Source: Bacillus sp. FJAT-18017 (lineage in GTDB: Bacteria > Bacillota > Bacilli > Bacillales > Cytobacillaceae). Taken from it: a DNA stretch of 64,000 nucleotides. Shown here piece after piece: positions 34,646 through 42,747 of the stretch (positions are counted from its first letter, which is position 1; each line of letters starts with the position of its first letter). Made by a program: the position numbers and the translations under genes. The DNA lies in NCBI RefSeq assembly GCF_001278805.1, contig NZ_CP012602.1, forward strand, positions 2,572,001-2,636,000. Direction: 5' to 3'. The notes beneath the pieces are model-generated. The model saw only the letters and a list, made by a program, of their open reading frames with translations, ran no database searches and was not told the DNA's origin.

Positions 34646-34681
34646 TCTTTAGTTATCTTTATTTATGGGGCAAGCGTTTGA

Positions 34682-35131
34682 TTAGTACCGAAGCCAATCT
34701 TTTCCTTTTGGCATAATTCGAACAAGCTGTTCCCACTCTTTATCGTTTGCCTCTGGTACAAAAAATTCCGTCGCCCAATGGCCAGAATGGAAGACTAAAA
34801 TCTCACTTTGTAATAGATTCAGAGTGAACCATTTAAAAGTAGAATCCGTTCCTGAAAAATGGTTGGCAACTAATTCTTCCAGTATGAGGTTAAGATTCCC
34901 CTTAAATATTGCTAAATTCTCCTCTATTTTCCCATCACCATGGAAAAAATTATTCAGTTCAGTCAAGATTTGTTCCTCTTCAGTCCAGCAATGAATTTCA
35001 ATGGTATCTGCTTTTGGTATAAAATAATTAACTAGTGGCTGCCAGTAATCGTACTTTAGAGTATAAGGCATTGTGGAGGTCGAATATTCATCTGTTATCG
35101 TAGGAATAGTAAAATAAAGGTTAGTTCTCAT
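34682..35131 (-). CDS. Hypothetical protein, 149 aa
   Basis: Soluble 149-residue protein, no family recognised. Aromatic and acidic residues are frequent (YDYWQPLVNYF, HCWTEEEQILTELNNFF, GHWATEFFVPEANDKEW). AAAGGTGAG precedes the ATG. It starts 7 bp after the stop of the upstream winged-helix-like gene, so the two form an operon. Confidence 0.7.
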   Translation of the reverse strand: MRTNLYFTIPTITDEYSTSTMPYTLKYDYWQPLVNYFIPKADTIEIHCWTEEEQILTELNNFFHGDGKIEENLAIFKGNLNLILEELVANHFSGTDSTFKWFTLNLLQSEILVFHSGHWATEFFVPEANDKEWEQLVRIMPKGKDWLRY

Positions 35132-35138
35132 ATGCTGC

Positions 35139-35420
35139 TCACCTTTTTAAACGGATTTGCTGCGGCCCCTTGCCTTCAATCCGCTCTAGAATTCCTCTCG
35201 ATTCAAGATCCAGCTTTACTGCAGTACAATACCAAGATGGGGAACCATCAATACTTTCTTTTAGCCTTCCGACAACCTCGGACATTAAATCCTTGAAACC
35301 AATAGTCCCCTGTTCCTCAACAATTGACAGGATGGCTTCCTTTACAATTTTATATTTTTGTTCATCTACGACTGCCCCTTTTTTCAAAGGATCAGGATTT
35401 AGTAATTGAATTGTTGTCAT
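35139..35420 (-). CDS. Small winged-helix-like protein (DUF6958-like)
   Basis: 93-residue protein starting MTTIQLLNPDPLKKGAV. It has two helices, a turn and a GILERIEGKGPQQIRL end resembling a winged-helix fold. The block DEQKYKIVKEAILSIVEEQG and WYCTAVKLDLESRG resemble the DUF6958 group, recalled without certainty. ATG at 35420 has AAAGGGG in position; the frame upstream to 35507 has none. Likely first gene of the pair with 34682-35131. Confidence 0.7.
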   Translation of the reverse strand: MTTIQLLNPDPLKKGAVVDEQKYKIVKEAILSIVEEQGTIGFKDLMSEVVGRLKESIDGSPSWYCTAVKLDLESRGILERIEGKGPQQIRLKR

Positions 35421-35936
35421 TCGGCAGCCCCTTTCATTCGCATTATTATTAAAATAGACCGCTGACAACAAATAAACATAGCGAATTTTATGTTTAGGAG
35501 AAACCATATTATTAGGTCAATTTAGCCTGCAAAAAGTCTGCCTAATTTTTAGAGACTGGTTTCTGCAATTACACTAATTCAAGTTTAGTCTCGCGAATTG
35601 CCGTTTTGTTATCTGTCCACGTTAAAATTAGGTGAAGAGATATTATTGTAGTGGTCAATTTTTATTGATATACAGGTACTGACTTTACTAAAACCTTGTT
35701 ATTCAAAGCATTTGTAAACTGACACAAATTTCTATAGACTGCAAATTAAGGTACATTTTAACCAGGCAGTTTAGCCAGCAAAATAAAGGGATAAAAAATC
35801 CTTAACCTTATCATTAAGTAATTTCTGTTTTTGTTATATCGTCTTATTTTCCTAAAGCATCCGTTAGCTGAATAATGAAAGTGTCTAAAAACTTTAAACC
35901 AGTAAGCATACTTCCAATAATAAATTCCAGTTCCCA
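35421..35936. other. Intergenic gap without recognised gene
   Basis: About 515 bp, strongly AT-rich, at the border of the accessory block 35.9-38.9 kb. No supported ORF, terminator or repeat was seen. Confidence 0.4.
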
Positions 35937-36139
35937 CTAATGATTTTTTAAAATTATGGTGTCTGACTTATCATACCAAGTTATAGTTGCCTTTATTTCT
36001 TCGTTTTCTTGGGTTATTACACAACCACTACAAGAATGTCCACCTATTTTAAACACTCCGTTATTTAGAGAATCTTCGCCTTCTGATTTTCCTGATAAAC
36101 GTTCGCACCCAGTAAGTGAAAATAGTATATTACTGTAAC
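35937..36139 (-). pseudogene. 5'-truncated lipoprotein gene remnant
   Basis: The frame reads ILFSLTGCERLSGKSEGED, a lipoprotein signal end and lipobox (SLTGC), then a short domain with GGHSCSGCVITQENEEIKATITWYD-like sequence (in part GGHSCSGCVITQ). The frame continues upstream to 36314, but those 60 codons lack a start with ribosome binding site and look unlike a signal peptide. The N-terminus appears replaced by unrelated DNA near 36135. Family not recognised. Confidence 0.45.
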
Positions 36140-36396
36140 CGCTGAGTAGAAATGAACACTTTCTTACCACAAAATGCTGATTAAGACTGATCACTATTTT
36201 CCAGTAGAGACGTGCATGATAGCCTACTTCGGCTGAGCAAGATTCACTAATATATCTGGCTTTGTGGCTCATGATCCTGCCCGCAGAGGCTCCGTGTAAA
36301 GTGACAAGGTGCATGTTCTAATTTCCAGCAAAGTGTTCACTTCAATTTAGCAAAAAGTGTTCAAAGTTATCTGACGGTTACAATTACTTATACTAC

Positions 36397-36813
36397 TTAA
36401 TTCGCGTCATGATTTTTAATAAATTCAGTACATGTAATTTCTATTGTATTATTCATAGGGTCTAGAATAGGAAAACTCCAATACCCTTTCCATATGGGCT
36501 TATTATTATATTTTGTTATATCATTTGTTAATACGGAATTTACAACTTTATTGAAATCTTCTTCATCACATTCTATAGACCAACCTATTCTTGGTTCTGT
36601 TCCACCTTTCCACCCTGGTTGAATGGAAAACTTGTTTGATGGTGGGATAAATTCTTCATTGTACTTAATACTTAATTGGTGTTCACCAATCTTAAAAGCT
36701 ATGGAACCTTTATCATCCCAAATAAGTTTTAACTGAAGTATATCTGAGTAAAACCACTTCATTTTTTCCAAATCGTTACAAAATATATATGTAAATCCCC
36801 ATCGCTTTGCTAT
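36397..36813 (-). CDS. VOC (glyoxalase/bleomycin-resistance fold) protein with AUA at the start
   Basis: Single VOC-type beta-alpha-beta domain, 138 codons. Residues IAKRWGFTYIFCNDLEKMKW supply the first strand and helix of the fold, so the protein must begin near 36813. There no ATG, GTG or TTG exists in frame before a stop; ATA at 36813 stands five bases after GGGGGGG. The next usable codon, TTG at 36771, would delete the first strand. Either AUA is used poorly or the gene has lost its start. It lies in a run of decaying accessory genes. Ligand or metal role unknown. Confidence 0.7.
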   Translation of the reverse strand: MAKRWGFTYIFCNDLEKMKWFYSDILQLKLIWDDKGSIAFKIGEHQLSIKYNEEFIPPSNKFSIQPGWKGGTEPRIGWSIECDEEDFNKVVNSVLTNDITKYNNKPIWKGYWSFPILDPMNNTIEITCTEFIKNHDAN

Positions 36814-36850
36814 ATTAACCCCCCCATTTTATAAAATTTGCTTCTTCCAC

Positions 36851-36925
36851 CAAGCTGCCCATTTAGTTAGACAAGTTCAACAAAAGGGGCATCAATCCCT
36901 TCTCGGATTAAAGCCCCGTAAATGA
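36851..36925 (-). repeat. Cassette-type hairpin repeat, copy A
   Basis: GGGGC..AATCC / GGATT..GCCCC stem-loop followed on the minus strand by TTTTGTTGAAC and TAAATGGGCAGCTTGG. It lies directly downstream of the DUF1428-like gene. Related copies follow each of the next two upstream genes. Confidence 0.7.
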
Positions 36926-36950
36926 AGTAAGAGAAGTATCTATTTACTAA

Positions 36951-37301
36951 TTAAACCTTTTCAAATTCACCTCGAACTACACGACTCATATCAATAACTT
37001 TAATCATCTCAGTATATAATTCTTCAATTCGATGATCAGAGTCAACTTTCCCCATAATGATATCGTGATGATGTTTATTAGTGAACGTAGAAACTGAGCA
37101 CATCAAAGTTTCATTTTCCTGTAGTTCAACCGATGACTCCATCCCTTTACAGCCATACATGGCATCAATAAAAGTGCTTTGGTAAGTATTATCTTCAATC
37201 GCACCATATTCCTTGTAAATAACAGATGCCTTTTTATTAATTTCTATGAACCTATCCTTTTTCTGTATCAAGACTGGATATAAATATAATACATTGTACA
37301 T
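36951..37301 (-). CDS. DUF1428-like small protein
   Basis: 116 residues with the layout of DUF1428/YbaA (dimeric ferredoxin-like): MYNVLYLYPVLIQKKDRFIE start, KEYGAIEDNTYQ, a central variable stretch and HHDIIMGKVDSDHRI. It is diverged from the typical family, so the call is tentative. AAAGGAG is well placed. It is one of the single minus-strand genes each followed by a hairpin repeat. Confidence 0.6.
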   Translation of the reverse strand: MYNVLYLYPVLIQKKDRFIEINKKASVIYKEYGAIEDNTYQSTFIDAMYGCKGMESSVELQENETLMCSVSTFTNKHHHDIIMGKVDSDHRIEELYTEMIKVIDMSRVVRGEFEKV

Positions 37302-37339
37302 AAAATTCTCCTTTGTTTTAGTTCATTATCTGCTTAATG

Positions 37340-37416
37340 ACTTAGTACTAACTCCCCCATTAGCTTTAATACGAAATTCCACAAAATAGAGTTAATCCTT
37401 CTCGGATCAACACACC
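37340..37416 (-). repeat. Cassette-type hairpin repeat, copy B
   Basis: Minus strand: GTTGATCCGAGAAGGATTAAC hairpin core (stem GATCC / GGATT), then TTTTGTGGAATTTCG and AATGGGGGAGTTAG. The downstream part is shared with copy D (GAAATTCCACAAA on the plus strand), the core with copies A and C. It follows the broken GNAT gene. Confidence 0.65.
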
Positions 37417-37439
37417 AGGTTTTTTTGGTGAAAAAACAA

Positions 37440-37962
37440 TTAAACTTGAATCCAGAACCTTTTAATAATATTCCCATTCTTTTCAATGAAGTTACTATCT
37501 GGTACTCCACCATTATTTAAAATTGTTTAGCCGAACCGATGTTGTTACTGTCACAAACAACAAGAACTTCGTGTAACCCCAATTCTTTTGCCTTTACTAA
37601 TGATAAAGATAAAAGTTGTGTTGCAAATCCTTTTCGCCTTTCAGAAGGTCGGATACCGTAGCCGATATGCCACCGCTATTAAATAAACTATCATTTAATC
37701 GATGGCGGATATTTCCAGCCCCAATAACTTTTTTATTATCATTTACTAACCAATATGTAGAGCAAGGTACCCAATTTTTGGGTATATTTTCTTCTATTTC
37801 AGAATCAAGCAAGAAATTAATCATCCCTTTGAAATCCTTTGGGTCTTTACTAATAATCCATGGTATCATATCCTCCCCACTATCCTTCCATTCTTGATAA
37901 AAGGATAGATATTCAGATCTCAATTCAATTGTTGGCTTTACTAAATAAACGATCGGCTGCAT
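37440..37962 (-). pseudogene. GNAT acetyltransferase with two -1 frameshifts
   Basis: The first frame gives 98 residues up to FNSGG; the GNAT core then continues in a second frame as HIGYGIRPSERRKGFATQLL (acetyl-CoA loop RRKGFA) to SAK. It resumes in a third frame as ILNNGGVPDSNFIEKNGN and ends at 37440. One missing base near 37671 and one near 37529 restore a full protein of about 174 residues. Start and AAGGTG ribosome binding site are intact. Both sites could be lost bases in short runs, so sequencing error is possible. Confidence 0.82.
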
Positions 37963-38029
37963 GGATTCACCTTCTACATATGTTTATAATTTTAATCAAT
38001 TAGATTTCTGAAACTTCTTCTCTTCAACT

Positions 38030-38096
38030 ATCCAGGTTTGTTCAATTAAGTATTCAACAAAAAAGGCGGCTAATCCTTCCTGGATCAACTCACCCA
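38030..38096 (-). repeat. Cassette-type hairpin repeat, copy C
   Basis: Minus strand: GTTGATCCAGGAAGGATTAGC core followed by TTTTTTGTTGAATAC. It lies just downstream of the CBO0543-family gene, in the same relation as copies A and B to their genes. Confidence 0.65.
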
Positions 38097-38144
38097 TGTT
38101 TATAGAAAAATGCATTTACAAGAAGATTGTTACATCACCCAAGC

Positions 38145-38612
38145 CTACTTGTGAGATACCTTCTCAATTTCGCAAATCCATTTATAATAAAATAATACAA
38201 TGCTGAGTAAGAATGGGTTAACGATTGCTGAATACCACAGCTCCCACCATCCATGATTGAAATACCCCCAAGGTTCGGGTAATAAGGTGACTACTTCATA
38301 TAAAGTAATGGCTAAAACCCATATAGCAATATACAATAATCGTTTATAAAACCGTTGTTCAAACGGGTACCAATTTAGAAACATGATATTAACGGGAGGA
38401 ATCAATATTGTTAGAGCGGGTAGTACTCCCCAGTTAATTTCTTTATAAAAGTACCAGTAACCATGATATTTAAAGTCTATAAAAGTCTCCGCAACTGCCT
38501 GAAAAGCAATTGTAAACGTCCAGATATGAACTATTTGATTTTTTGTCAGTCGCTTATTCGTTATAAATGCAATCAGGTTAAAAAGGACAATTGCAATAAT
38601 TAGTCCAATCAT
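38145..38612 (-). CDS. CBO0543 family membrane protein
   Basis: 155-residue membrane protein with four or five hydrophobic segments and the family's aromatic pattern FIDFKYHGYWYF, FEQRFYKRLLYI and HGWWELWYSAI. ATG at 38612 has AAGGAG nine bases upstream. A second, diverged member lies at 47246-47749. The family is frequent in spore formers; function unknown. Confidence 0.8.
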   Translation of the reverse strand: MIGLIIAIVLFNLIAFITNKRLTKNQIVHIWTFTIAFQAVAETFIDFKYHGYWYFYKEINWGVLPALTILIPPVNIMFLNWYPFEQRFYKRLLYIAIWVLAITLYEVVTLLPEPWGYFNHGWWELWYSAIVNPFLLSIVLFYYKWICEIEKVSHK

Positions 38613-38760
38613 TATAGAAGGCTCCTTTTTAACAATTAGCTTTCTTCTGCACCTTAAAAATATTCGGCTACACATTTTATGGGTTCGCAAAATACCTTAT
38701 GTAGGAAACTGTTAGCGGTCTTGCTTTTCAGAAAAGATTTTCCCCCTGTTATTTATTTTC

Positions 38761-38845
38761 TTCAACTCCCCAACTGTTAATAAGGAAATTCCACAAAGAA
38801 GGTCGGAAATTAAAAGGCCAAATCGCTTTCTTAGCAATTTGGCCC
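38761..38845 (-). repeat. Hairpin and cassette-type repeat, copy D
   Basis: AACTCCCCAACTGTTAATAA and GAAATTCCACAAAGAAGG resemble the tail of copy B; they adjoin a hairpin GGCCAAATCGC / GCAATTTGGCC (38816-38844). The hairpin could end transcription of the 97-aa gene at 38998. Gap 38613-38997 has no gene. Confidence 0.55.
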
Positions 38846-38997
38846 AGAAAATTAATTGCATTTTTAAATCAAATAACGTTTGCATTCTGCATTCTATCTT
38901 TTAGCAATAGGTATCCGAACCGTTTATCGTTAAAACTGTTGAGGACAGTTCAAATTATCCCTGTACATGAAGTGATTAATAATGCGCTTGCCTCTTT

Positions 38998-39291
38998 TTA
39001 CTGATAGGGGTCATTATTAGGGTCCACGTAGGATTCGATTGCCTGATCAAGCGCATTAAATGCTTCCCCGAAAGCACCTGCTGAGGAGATTGTACCCGCG
39101 TGCTCAAGCTCTGGTACCGAATTCCTTGCCTGTTCAAGAGCAGTGATGCAATCCTTAACCATCGTACCTTTGTCGCCATATTGCTCAAGTGCAGCGTGGA
39201 GTTTCGCAATGCTTTCATCCAAGTTATGGCGCTCCGGATGATCAAATGCCTTTTCTAATTCTTCTTTTACCTGTTGCAGAACTTCCTTCAT
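38998..39291 (-). CDS. Hypothetical helical protein, 97 aa
   Basis: Soluble, all-helical, acidic 97-residue protein (VLQQVKEELEKAFDHPER, DESIAKLHAALEQYGD, AFGEAFNALDQAIESY). No family recognised. ATG at 39291 has GGAGTGG in place; the longer frame to 39438 has no ribosome binding site. Divergent from nfo. Confidence 0.65.
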   Translation of the reverse strand: MKEVLQQVKEELEKAFDHPERHNLDESIAKLHAALEQYGDKGTMVKDCITALEQARNSVPELEHAGTISSAGAFGEAFNALDQAIESYVDPNNDPYQ

Positions 39292-39417
39292 GCTATCCAC
39301 TCCTTTATCAGTTTGAGTCCCATCGTATTTTGTCCGTTCATCATAAGCGTTATTCCCAGGACGAATAGGAAATCCCACGGATACGAACCCTAAATGAAAA
39401 CATCGAGGGGTTTTTTT

Positions 39418-40245
39418 ATGAAGAAATTCGGCTGTCATGTCAGTATCAGGGGAGGCTATTTAGCAGCGGCAAAACACGCCTTGGCTATTGGCGCCGATGC
39501 ATTTCAATTTTTTCCTAAAAATCCGCGCAGCCTATCGGTCAAAGAGTTTGACAGGGATGATGCCGAACAATGCAAACACTTTTGCAAGGAAAATGGGCTT
39601 TTTACTATCGCGCATACTCCTTATCCAACAAGCATTACACCTCACGATGATAAAAAGGATGTGACCATCTCTTCCCTTCTTAATGACCTTCTTATAGCTG
39701 ATACATGCGGTTCGGCGGGAGTCGTCGTCCATTTCGGGAATAAAATAAGCGAGACGGACCCACTCGCAAGCTACCACCTGATGCTTGAAATGCTTAACAG
39801 GGTTTTGTCCCAATGGAATGGTGCCTGTAAAATTTTGCTCGAAAATAATGCGGGTAAACAGGCTGCATTAGGAACAACCCTTGAGGAACTTGTACAAATA
39901 CGTAATCTATCTGACCACCCGGAAAAAATCGGTTTTTGCCTCGACACCTGCCATGCATTTGCAAGCGGGTTATGGAACGGCAATGATACCGAGATTTTGG
40001 TGGAAAAGGCGAATGAACTAGGTTATCGGGAACACCTTGTTGCCATACATCTGAATAATTCCATGCACCCATATGGTTCCCGAAAGGATCGCCATGCCAA
40101 TATTTACAAGGGTGGCTATATCAAATCCAATGACCTTGAAGATTTGATGGATGCCTTTAAGGATGTGCCTTTCGTGTTAGAGACACCACATGAATTTGGC
40201 ATTTCACATGAGGAAGAAATTGCACAGCTTAGAGGGTTAAATTAG
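39418..40245 (+). CDS. nfo: Deoxyribonuclease IV (AP endonuclease, Nfo)
   Basis: 275-residue endonuclease IV that cuts 5' of abasic sites in base excision repair. The three-zinc TIM barrel motifs are visible: GCHVSIRGGYLAAAKHA, AFQFFPKNPRS, HTPYP, VVHFGNK, ILLENNAGK, GFCLDTCHAFASG, AIHLNNSMHPYGSRKDRHANI (in part HLNNSMHPYGSRKDRH) and VLETP. ATG at 39418 follows GAGGGG by seven T. It may be co-transcribed with the small gene at 40300. Confidence 0.94.
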   Translation: MKKFGCHVSIRGGYLAAAKHALAIGADAFQFFPKNPRSLSVKEFDRDDAEQCKHFCKENGLFTIAHTPYPTSITPHDDKKDVTISSLLNDLLIADTCGSAGVVVHFGNKISETDPLASYHLMLEMLNRVLSQWNGACKILLENNAGKQAALGTTLEELVQIRNLSDHPEKIGFCLDTCHAFASGLWNGNDTEILVEKANELGYREHLVAIHLNNSMHPYGSRKDRHANIYKGGYIKSNDLEDLMDAFKDVPFVLETPHEFGISHEEEIAQLRGLN

Positions 40246-40299
40246 TAAGTACCCGCAGAGACTAATGTCGAATATAAGTTTTTTGGAGGGTGATAAACA

Positions 40300-40521
40300 G
40301 TGAGAAATGTGCGTTACTTAATAAATGATGAATTCAAAGCAGAAGAAATTGCTGAAGCCTTACGTCTTCAACTTGATGTCAACCGGTACCGTGATGTCCA
40401 AATTACTGCTGTCGACAGGCGGAATGAATTAATTGTCCAGGTTCCGGAAGCGAATGATGGGCTTGAAGAAGCGCTCGGCAGTTTTATGGCAGGCTACCAG
40501 CACGGAGTTATACTCGAATAA
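40300..40521 (+). CDS. Hypothetical protein, 73 aa
   Basis: Small soluble alpha/beta protein starting at GTG with GGAGGG about nine bases upstream. The sequence MRNVRYLINDEFKAEEIAEA and DVQITAVDRRNELIVQVP suggests helix-strand-strand-helix. No family recognised. It follows nfo by 55 bp and ends in a terminator, so it may be the last gene of the nfo transcript. Confidence 0.7.
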   Translation: MRNVRYLINDEFKAEEIAEALRLQLDVNRYRDVQITAVDRRNELIVQVPEANDGLEEALGSFMAGYQHGVILE

Positions 40522-40541
40522 CCGAGGTTTCTAAGATTTTA

Positions 40542-40570
40542 CCGCATGGTTCAGGCCATGCTTTTTTATT
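40542..40570 (+). terminator. Terminator after the 73-aa gene
   Basis: GCATGG / CCATGC stem with a 6-nt loop followed by TTTTTT. Confidence 0.88.
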
Positions 40571-40683
40571 TTTGAAGTTCAGTTTTACGGGCTTTTAACA
40601 ACTTACACTTCTGAAAAATCAAAATATATTACACCTTATGGGTTAAACGTGTATACTAGTAGCATTGAAAAGGAGTGTGCAAG

Positions 40684-41517
40684 ATGAAAGCAGCGTATTT
40701 AGGGCCACATGGCAGTTTTTCAGAAGAAGCAGCATTGCAAACCTTTGGCCAAAGTGATGTAGATTGGCATTTATGCAGTTCAATTTTAGAAGTGCTTGAA
40801 GCAGTCGGGGACAAGGAAGTAGACAGGGGCTTTGTCCCCATTGAAAATTCGATAGAAGGAACGATTAATATTACAGCAGACGGACTTCTTTCAAACGGTT
40901 TGTTTATAGAATCGGAAATAATTTTTCCGGTTTCCTTGCATTTACTAACCAATAAGGGCACGTTATCCTCCGATATACGTGAAGTTTGGTCCATCCCCCC
41001 TGCGCTTGCCCAATGTAAAAAATACATAAGGGAAACAAAAGTTAAAACAAGGGATTTTGACAGCACGTCTTCAGCTGCCAAAGCGGTTAGCGAAAGTGGA
41101 AGGACTGATGTCGCAGCCATAGCATCCAGATCCGCAGCGAACTTATTTGGGTTGAATGCTAGTATGGACACGGTTCAAGATCACCTTGAAAACCACACCA
41201 GGTTTATAGTTGTCCGGAAAAAGGATGAACTTCCCGCTCCGGATTGCCATCTGAAGTCAAAAATGATGCTTCTTATTGAACCATCACTTGAACAATCTGG
41301 TGTCCTATCGGCAATATTGAACGTTTTTTCTGCTCTCTCAATCAACCTTACGTGGATTGAATCCCGCCCGACCAAAAAGAAATTGGGAACCTATCACTTT
41401 TTTGTTGAGGCTGAAACTGGTTTTGATGAATCGCGTACATCCAAAGCACTGACAATCCTGCGTGCGTTTGGCCATGAAGTCGAAGTGCTAGGAAGCTATA
41501 ATACAATTAAACTATAA
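40684..41517 (+). CDS. pheA: Prephenate dehydratase
   Basis: 277-residue enzyme converting prephenate to phenylpyruvate in phenylalanine synthesis. The catalytic domain (1-180) has YLGPHGSFSEEAAL, GFVPIENSIEGTIN, and HLLTNKG. The ACT regulatory domain follows (about 195-275) with the Phe-binding ESRPTKKKLGTYHFF. DTTRF-type sequence is represented by HTRFIVV. ATG at 40684 follows AAAAGGAG. Monofunctional, as in B. subtilis. Confidence 0.95.
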   Translation: MKAAYLGPHGSFSEEAALQTFGQSDVDWHLCSSILEVLEAVGDKEVDRGFVPIENSIEGTINITADGLLSNGLFIESEIIFPVSLHLLTNKGTLSSDIREVWSIPPALAQCKKYIRETKVKTRDFDSTSSAAKAVSESGRTDVAAIASRSAANLFGLNASMDTVQDHLENHTRFIVVRKKDELPAPDCHLKSKMMLLIEPSLEQSGVLSAILNVFSALSINLTWIESRPTKKKLGTYHFFVEAETGFDESRTSKALTILRAFGHEVEVLGSYNTIKL

Positions 41518-41685
41518 GATACCCTGGCTAAATTGTGCAGAAATGCTTTTCGGTGGCTATACAATGTGCGTCTTAGTACTATAGTTAGTGAAAAAAATAA
41601 CAAATTGCCGCTGCACCCTTATAAGAGGTGCGGCGGTATTTGGTTTCCATTCGTCTGGAAGTGGTGTTCAGGCGGAGGTGTGCAG

Positions 41686-41799
41686 GTGTTGATTTTTACC
41701 GGAAAAAGGGTATCTATCTTACAAGAAAGTGGGGATCCTTGTTTACCGGAATTTCTTAAGGGTTTAAAAAATCACTTTAACGGAAAAATAACTGGGTAA
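41686..41799 (+). CDS. Short ORF (37 aa) before the DUF2294 gene
   Basis: GTG with GGAGG seven bases upstream opens a 37-codon frame (MLIFTGKRVSILQESGDPC..) ending 22 bp before the next start. No family recognised. The good ribosome binding site and spacing suggest a leader peptide or small co-translated protein, but a chance ORF cannot be excluded. Confidence 0.4.
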   Translation: MLIFTGKRVSILQESGDPCLPEFLKGLKNHFNGKITG

Positions 41800-41821
41800 A
41801 TACTGTTTGGAGTGGATATTA

Positions 41822-42505
41822 ATGGAAACTTTGTCAATGGAAAAAGAGATGGGCGGCTTTATCGGACGTTTGCTTCGGGAAAATTTTGGCCGTGGCCCTG
41901 GCTCGGTTCAGTGCGTTATCGCTGACACTTTAATCGTTGTTCATATTACTAATTTCATGTCGCCAATGGAAAAATCATTGATGGAAAGGGATCATGCTGT
42001 TTATGTTCAAAAAACACGTGATTTGCTAATGGAGAAGTTAATGATTGATATGAATTTATATATTGAACAGTACTTTGCAACACCTGTTCATGATTTTTAT
42101 TATGACTGGAACTTAGAAGCACAATCAGGAGCATTTCTCTTCCTGCTTTCCCCTTTTAATCATACCTTGCTTTCCAAGGAATATAGGAATAAAGAAAAAC
42201 TTCATACCGAAATAAGTCTTTTTAGCGCTGAAGTTCAAAAAAAACCCGATAAGGTTTATTCCCAAATGCTATCCCCTAGTACCCTTCTCATAGCAAGGGC
42301 AGGTATTTTGGTACCGATTGAAAAAGAATTGATTCTCTTTGACTTTGAGGAAACGCTGCGTATATCGAAGAGGAGCTTGGAAAAAAAGGCTTTGGAAAAG
42401 CATATGCCAAAAATTGAATACTTGTTGGAAGCCCCTATAAAAGACTGTTTTGTGGATTGGGATTATCAAAACGATATAGGATATACCCTTTTTTACCTTG
42501 GTTAA
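41822..42505 (+). CDS. DUF2294 domain protein
   Basis: 227-residue soluble protein with two DUF2294-like halves; the first has GRGPGSVQCVIADTLIVVHI and MSPMEKSLMERDHAVYVQ, which are the conserved positions, and the second repeats the layout more loosely (SPSTLLIARAGILVPIEK). Each half ends with a Trp-Asp element (YDWNLEAQSG, VDWDYQNDIG). ATG at 41822 follows GGAGTG; TTG at 41807 overlaps it. DUF2294 appears in some Na-translocating decarboxylase annotations, without proof of function. Confidence 0.75.
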   Translation: METLSMEKEMGGFIGRLLRENFGRGPGSVQCVIADTLIVVHITNFMSPMEKSLMERDHAVYVQKTRDLLMEKLMIDMNLYIEQYFATPVHDFYYDWNLEAQSGAFLFLLSPFNHTLLSKEYRNKEKLHTEISLFSAEVQKKPDKVYSQMLSPSTLLIARAGILVPIEKELILFDFEETLRISKRSLEKKALEKHMPKIEYLLEAPIKDCFVDWDYQNDIGYTLFYLG

Positions 42506-42525
42506 ACGGTATTTGTGAATTTTTA

Positions 42526-42555
42526 TTGAATTTTTGTCCTTTCCAATGGTATAAT
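42526..42555 (+). promoter_or_regulatory. Sigma-A promoter of the candidate RNA
   Basis: TTGAAT (42526-42531), an 18-bp spacer and a perfect TATAAT (42550-42555). Transcription would start near 42562. Confidence 0.75.
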
Positions 42556-42561
42556 GAACGA

Positions 42562-42711
42562 AGGTTGTGACAAAAATCATAACCACCTTATAAACTATGA
42601 CGATTCGAATACATTTATATAATTCTGATAGCAATGAATGGACTAGCGCCAAACATAAGTCAGAAAGAGGGATGCTTTTAGGCTTCTCTTTTTCTGGCTT
42701 TTTATTTTTGG
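42562..42711 (+). ncRNA. Candidate sRNA or attenuated leader, about 150 nt
   Basis: Between the promoter at 42526 and a terminator hairpin (GTCAGAAAGAGG / CTCTTTTTCTGGC, about 42659-42700, then TTTTTATTTTT) lies 100 nt without an ORF, including GGTTGTGAC..ATCATAACC, which can pair. The unit has all signs of a small RNA. The downstream ORF at 42748 could instead make it a leader. No Rfam family was recognised by eye. Confidence 0.55.
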
Positions 42712-42747
42712 TACATTCTATTGAAGAAAGGCTGGGATCCCTACTAG

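Noticed and set aside
36140..36314. N-terminal extension of the lipoprotein remnant as a real protein
   Set aside because: No start codon with ribosome binding site, Cys/His/Arg-rich random composition, and a lipobox only after 60 residues.
41533..41685. 88-codon frame ahead of the DUF2294 gene, full length
   Set aside because: The first 51 codons lack a ribosome binding site and a plausible start; only the 37-codon tail from GTG at 41686 has one.
42562..42711. T-box or known riboswitch
   Set aside because: No T-box sequence, specifier loop or known aptamer core could be found by eye; left as an unassigned RNA.
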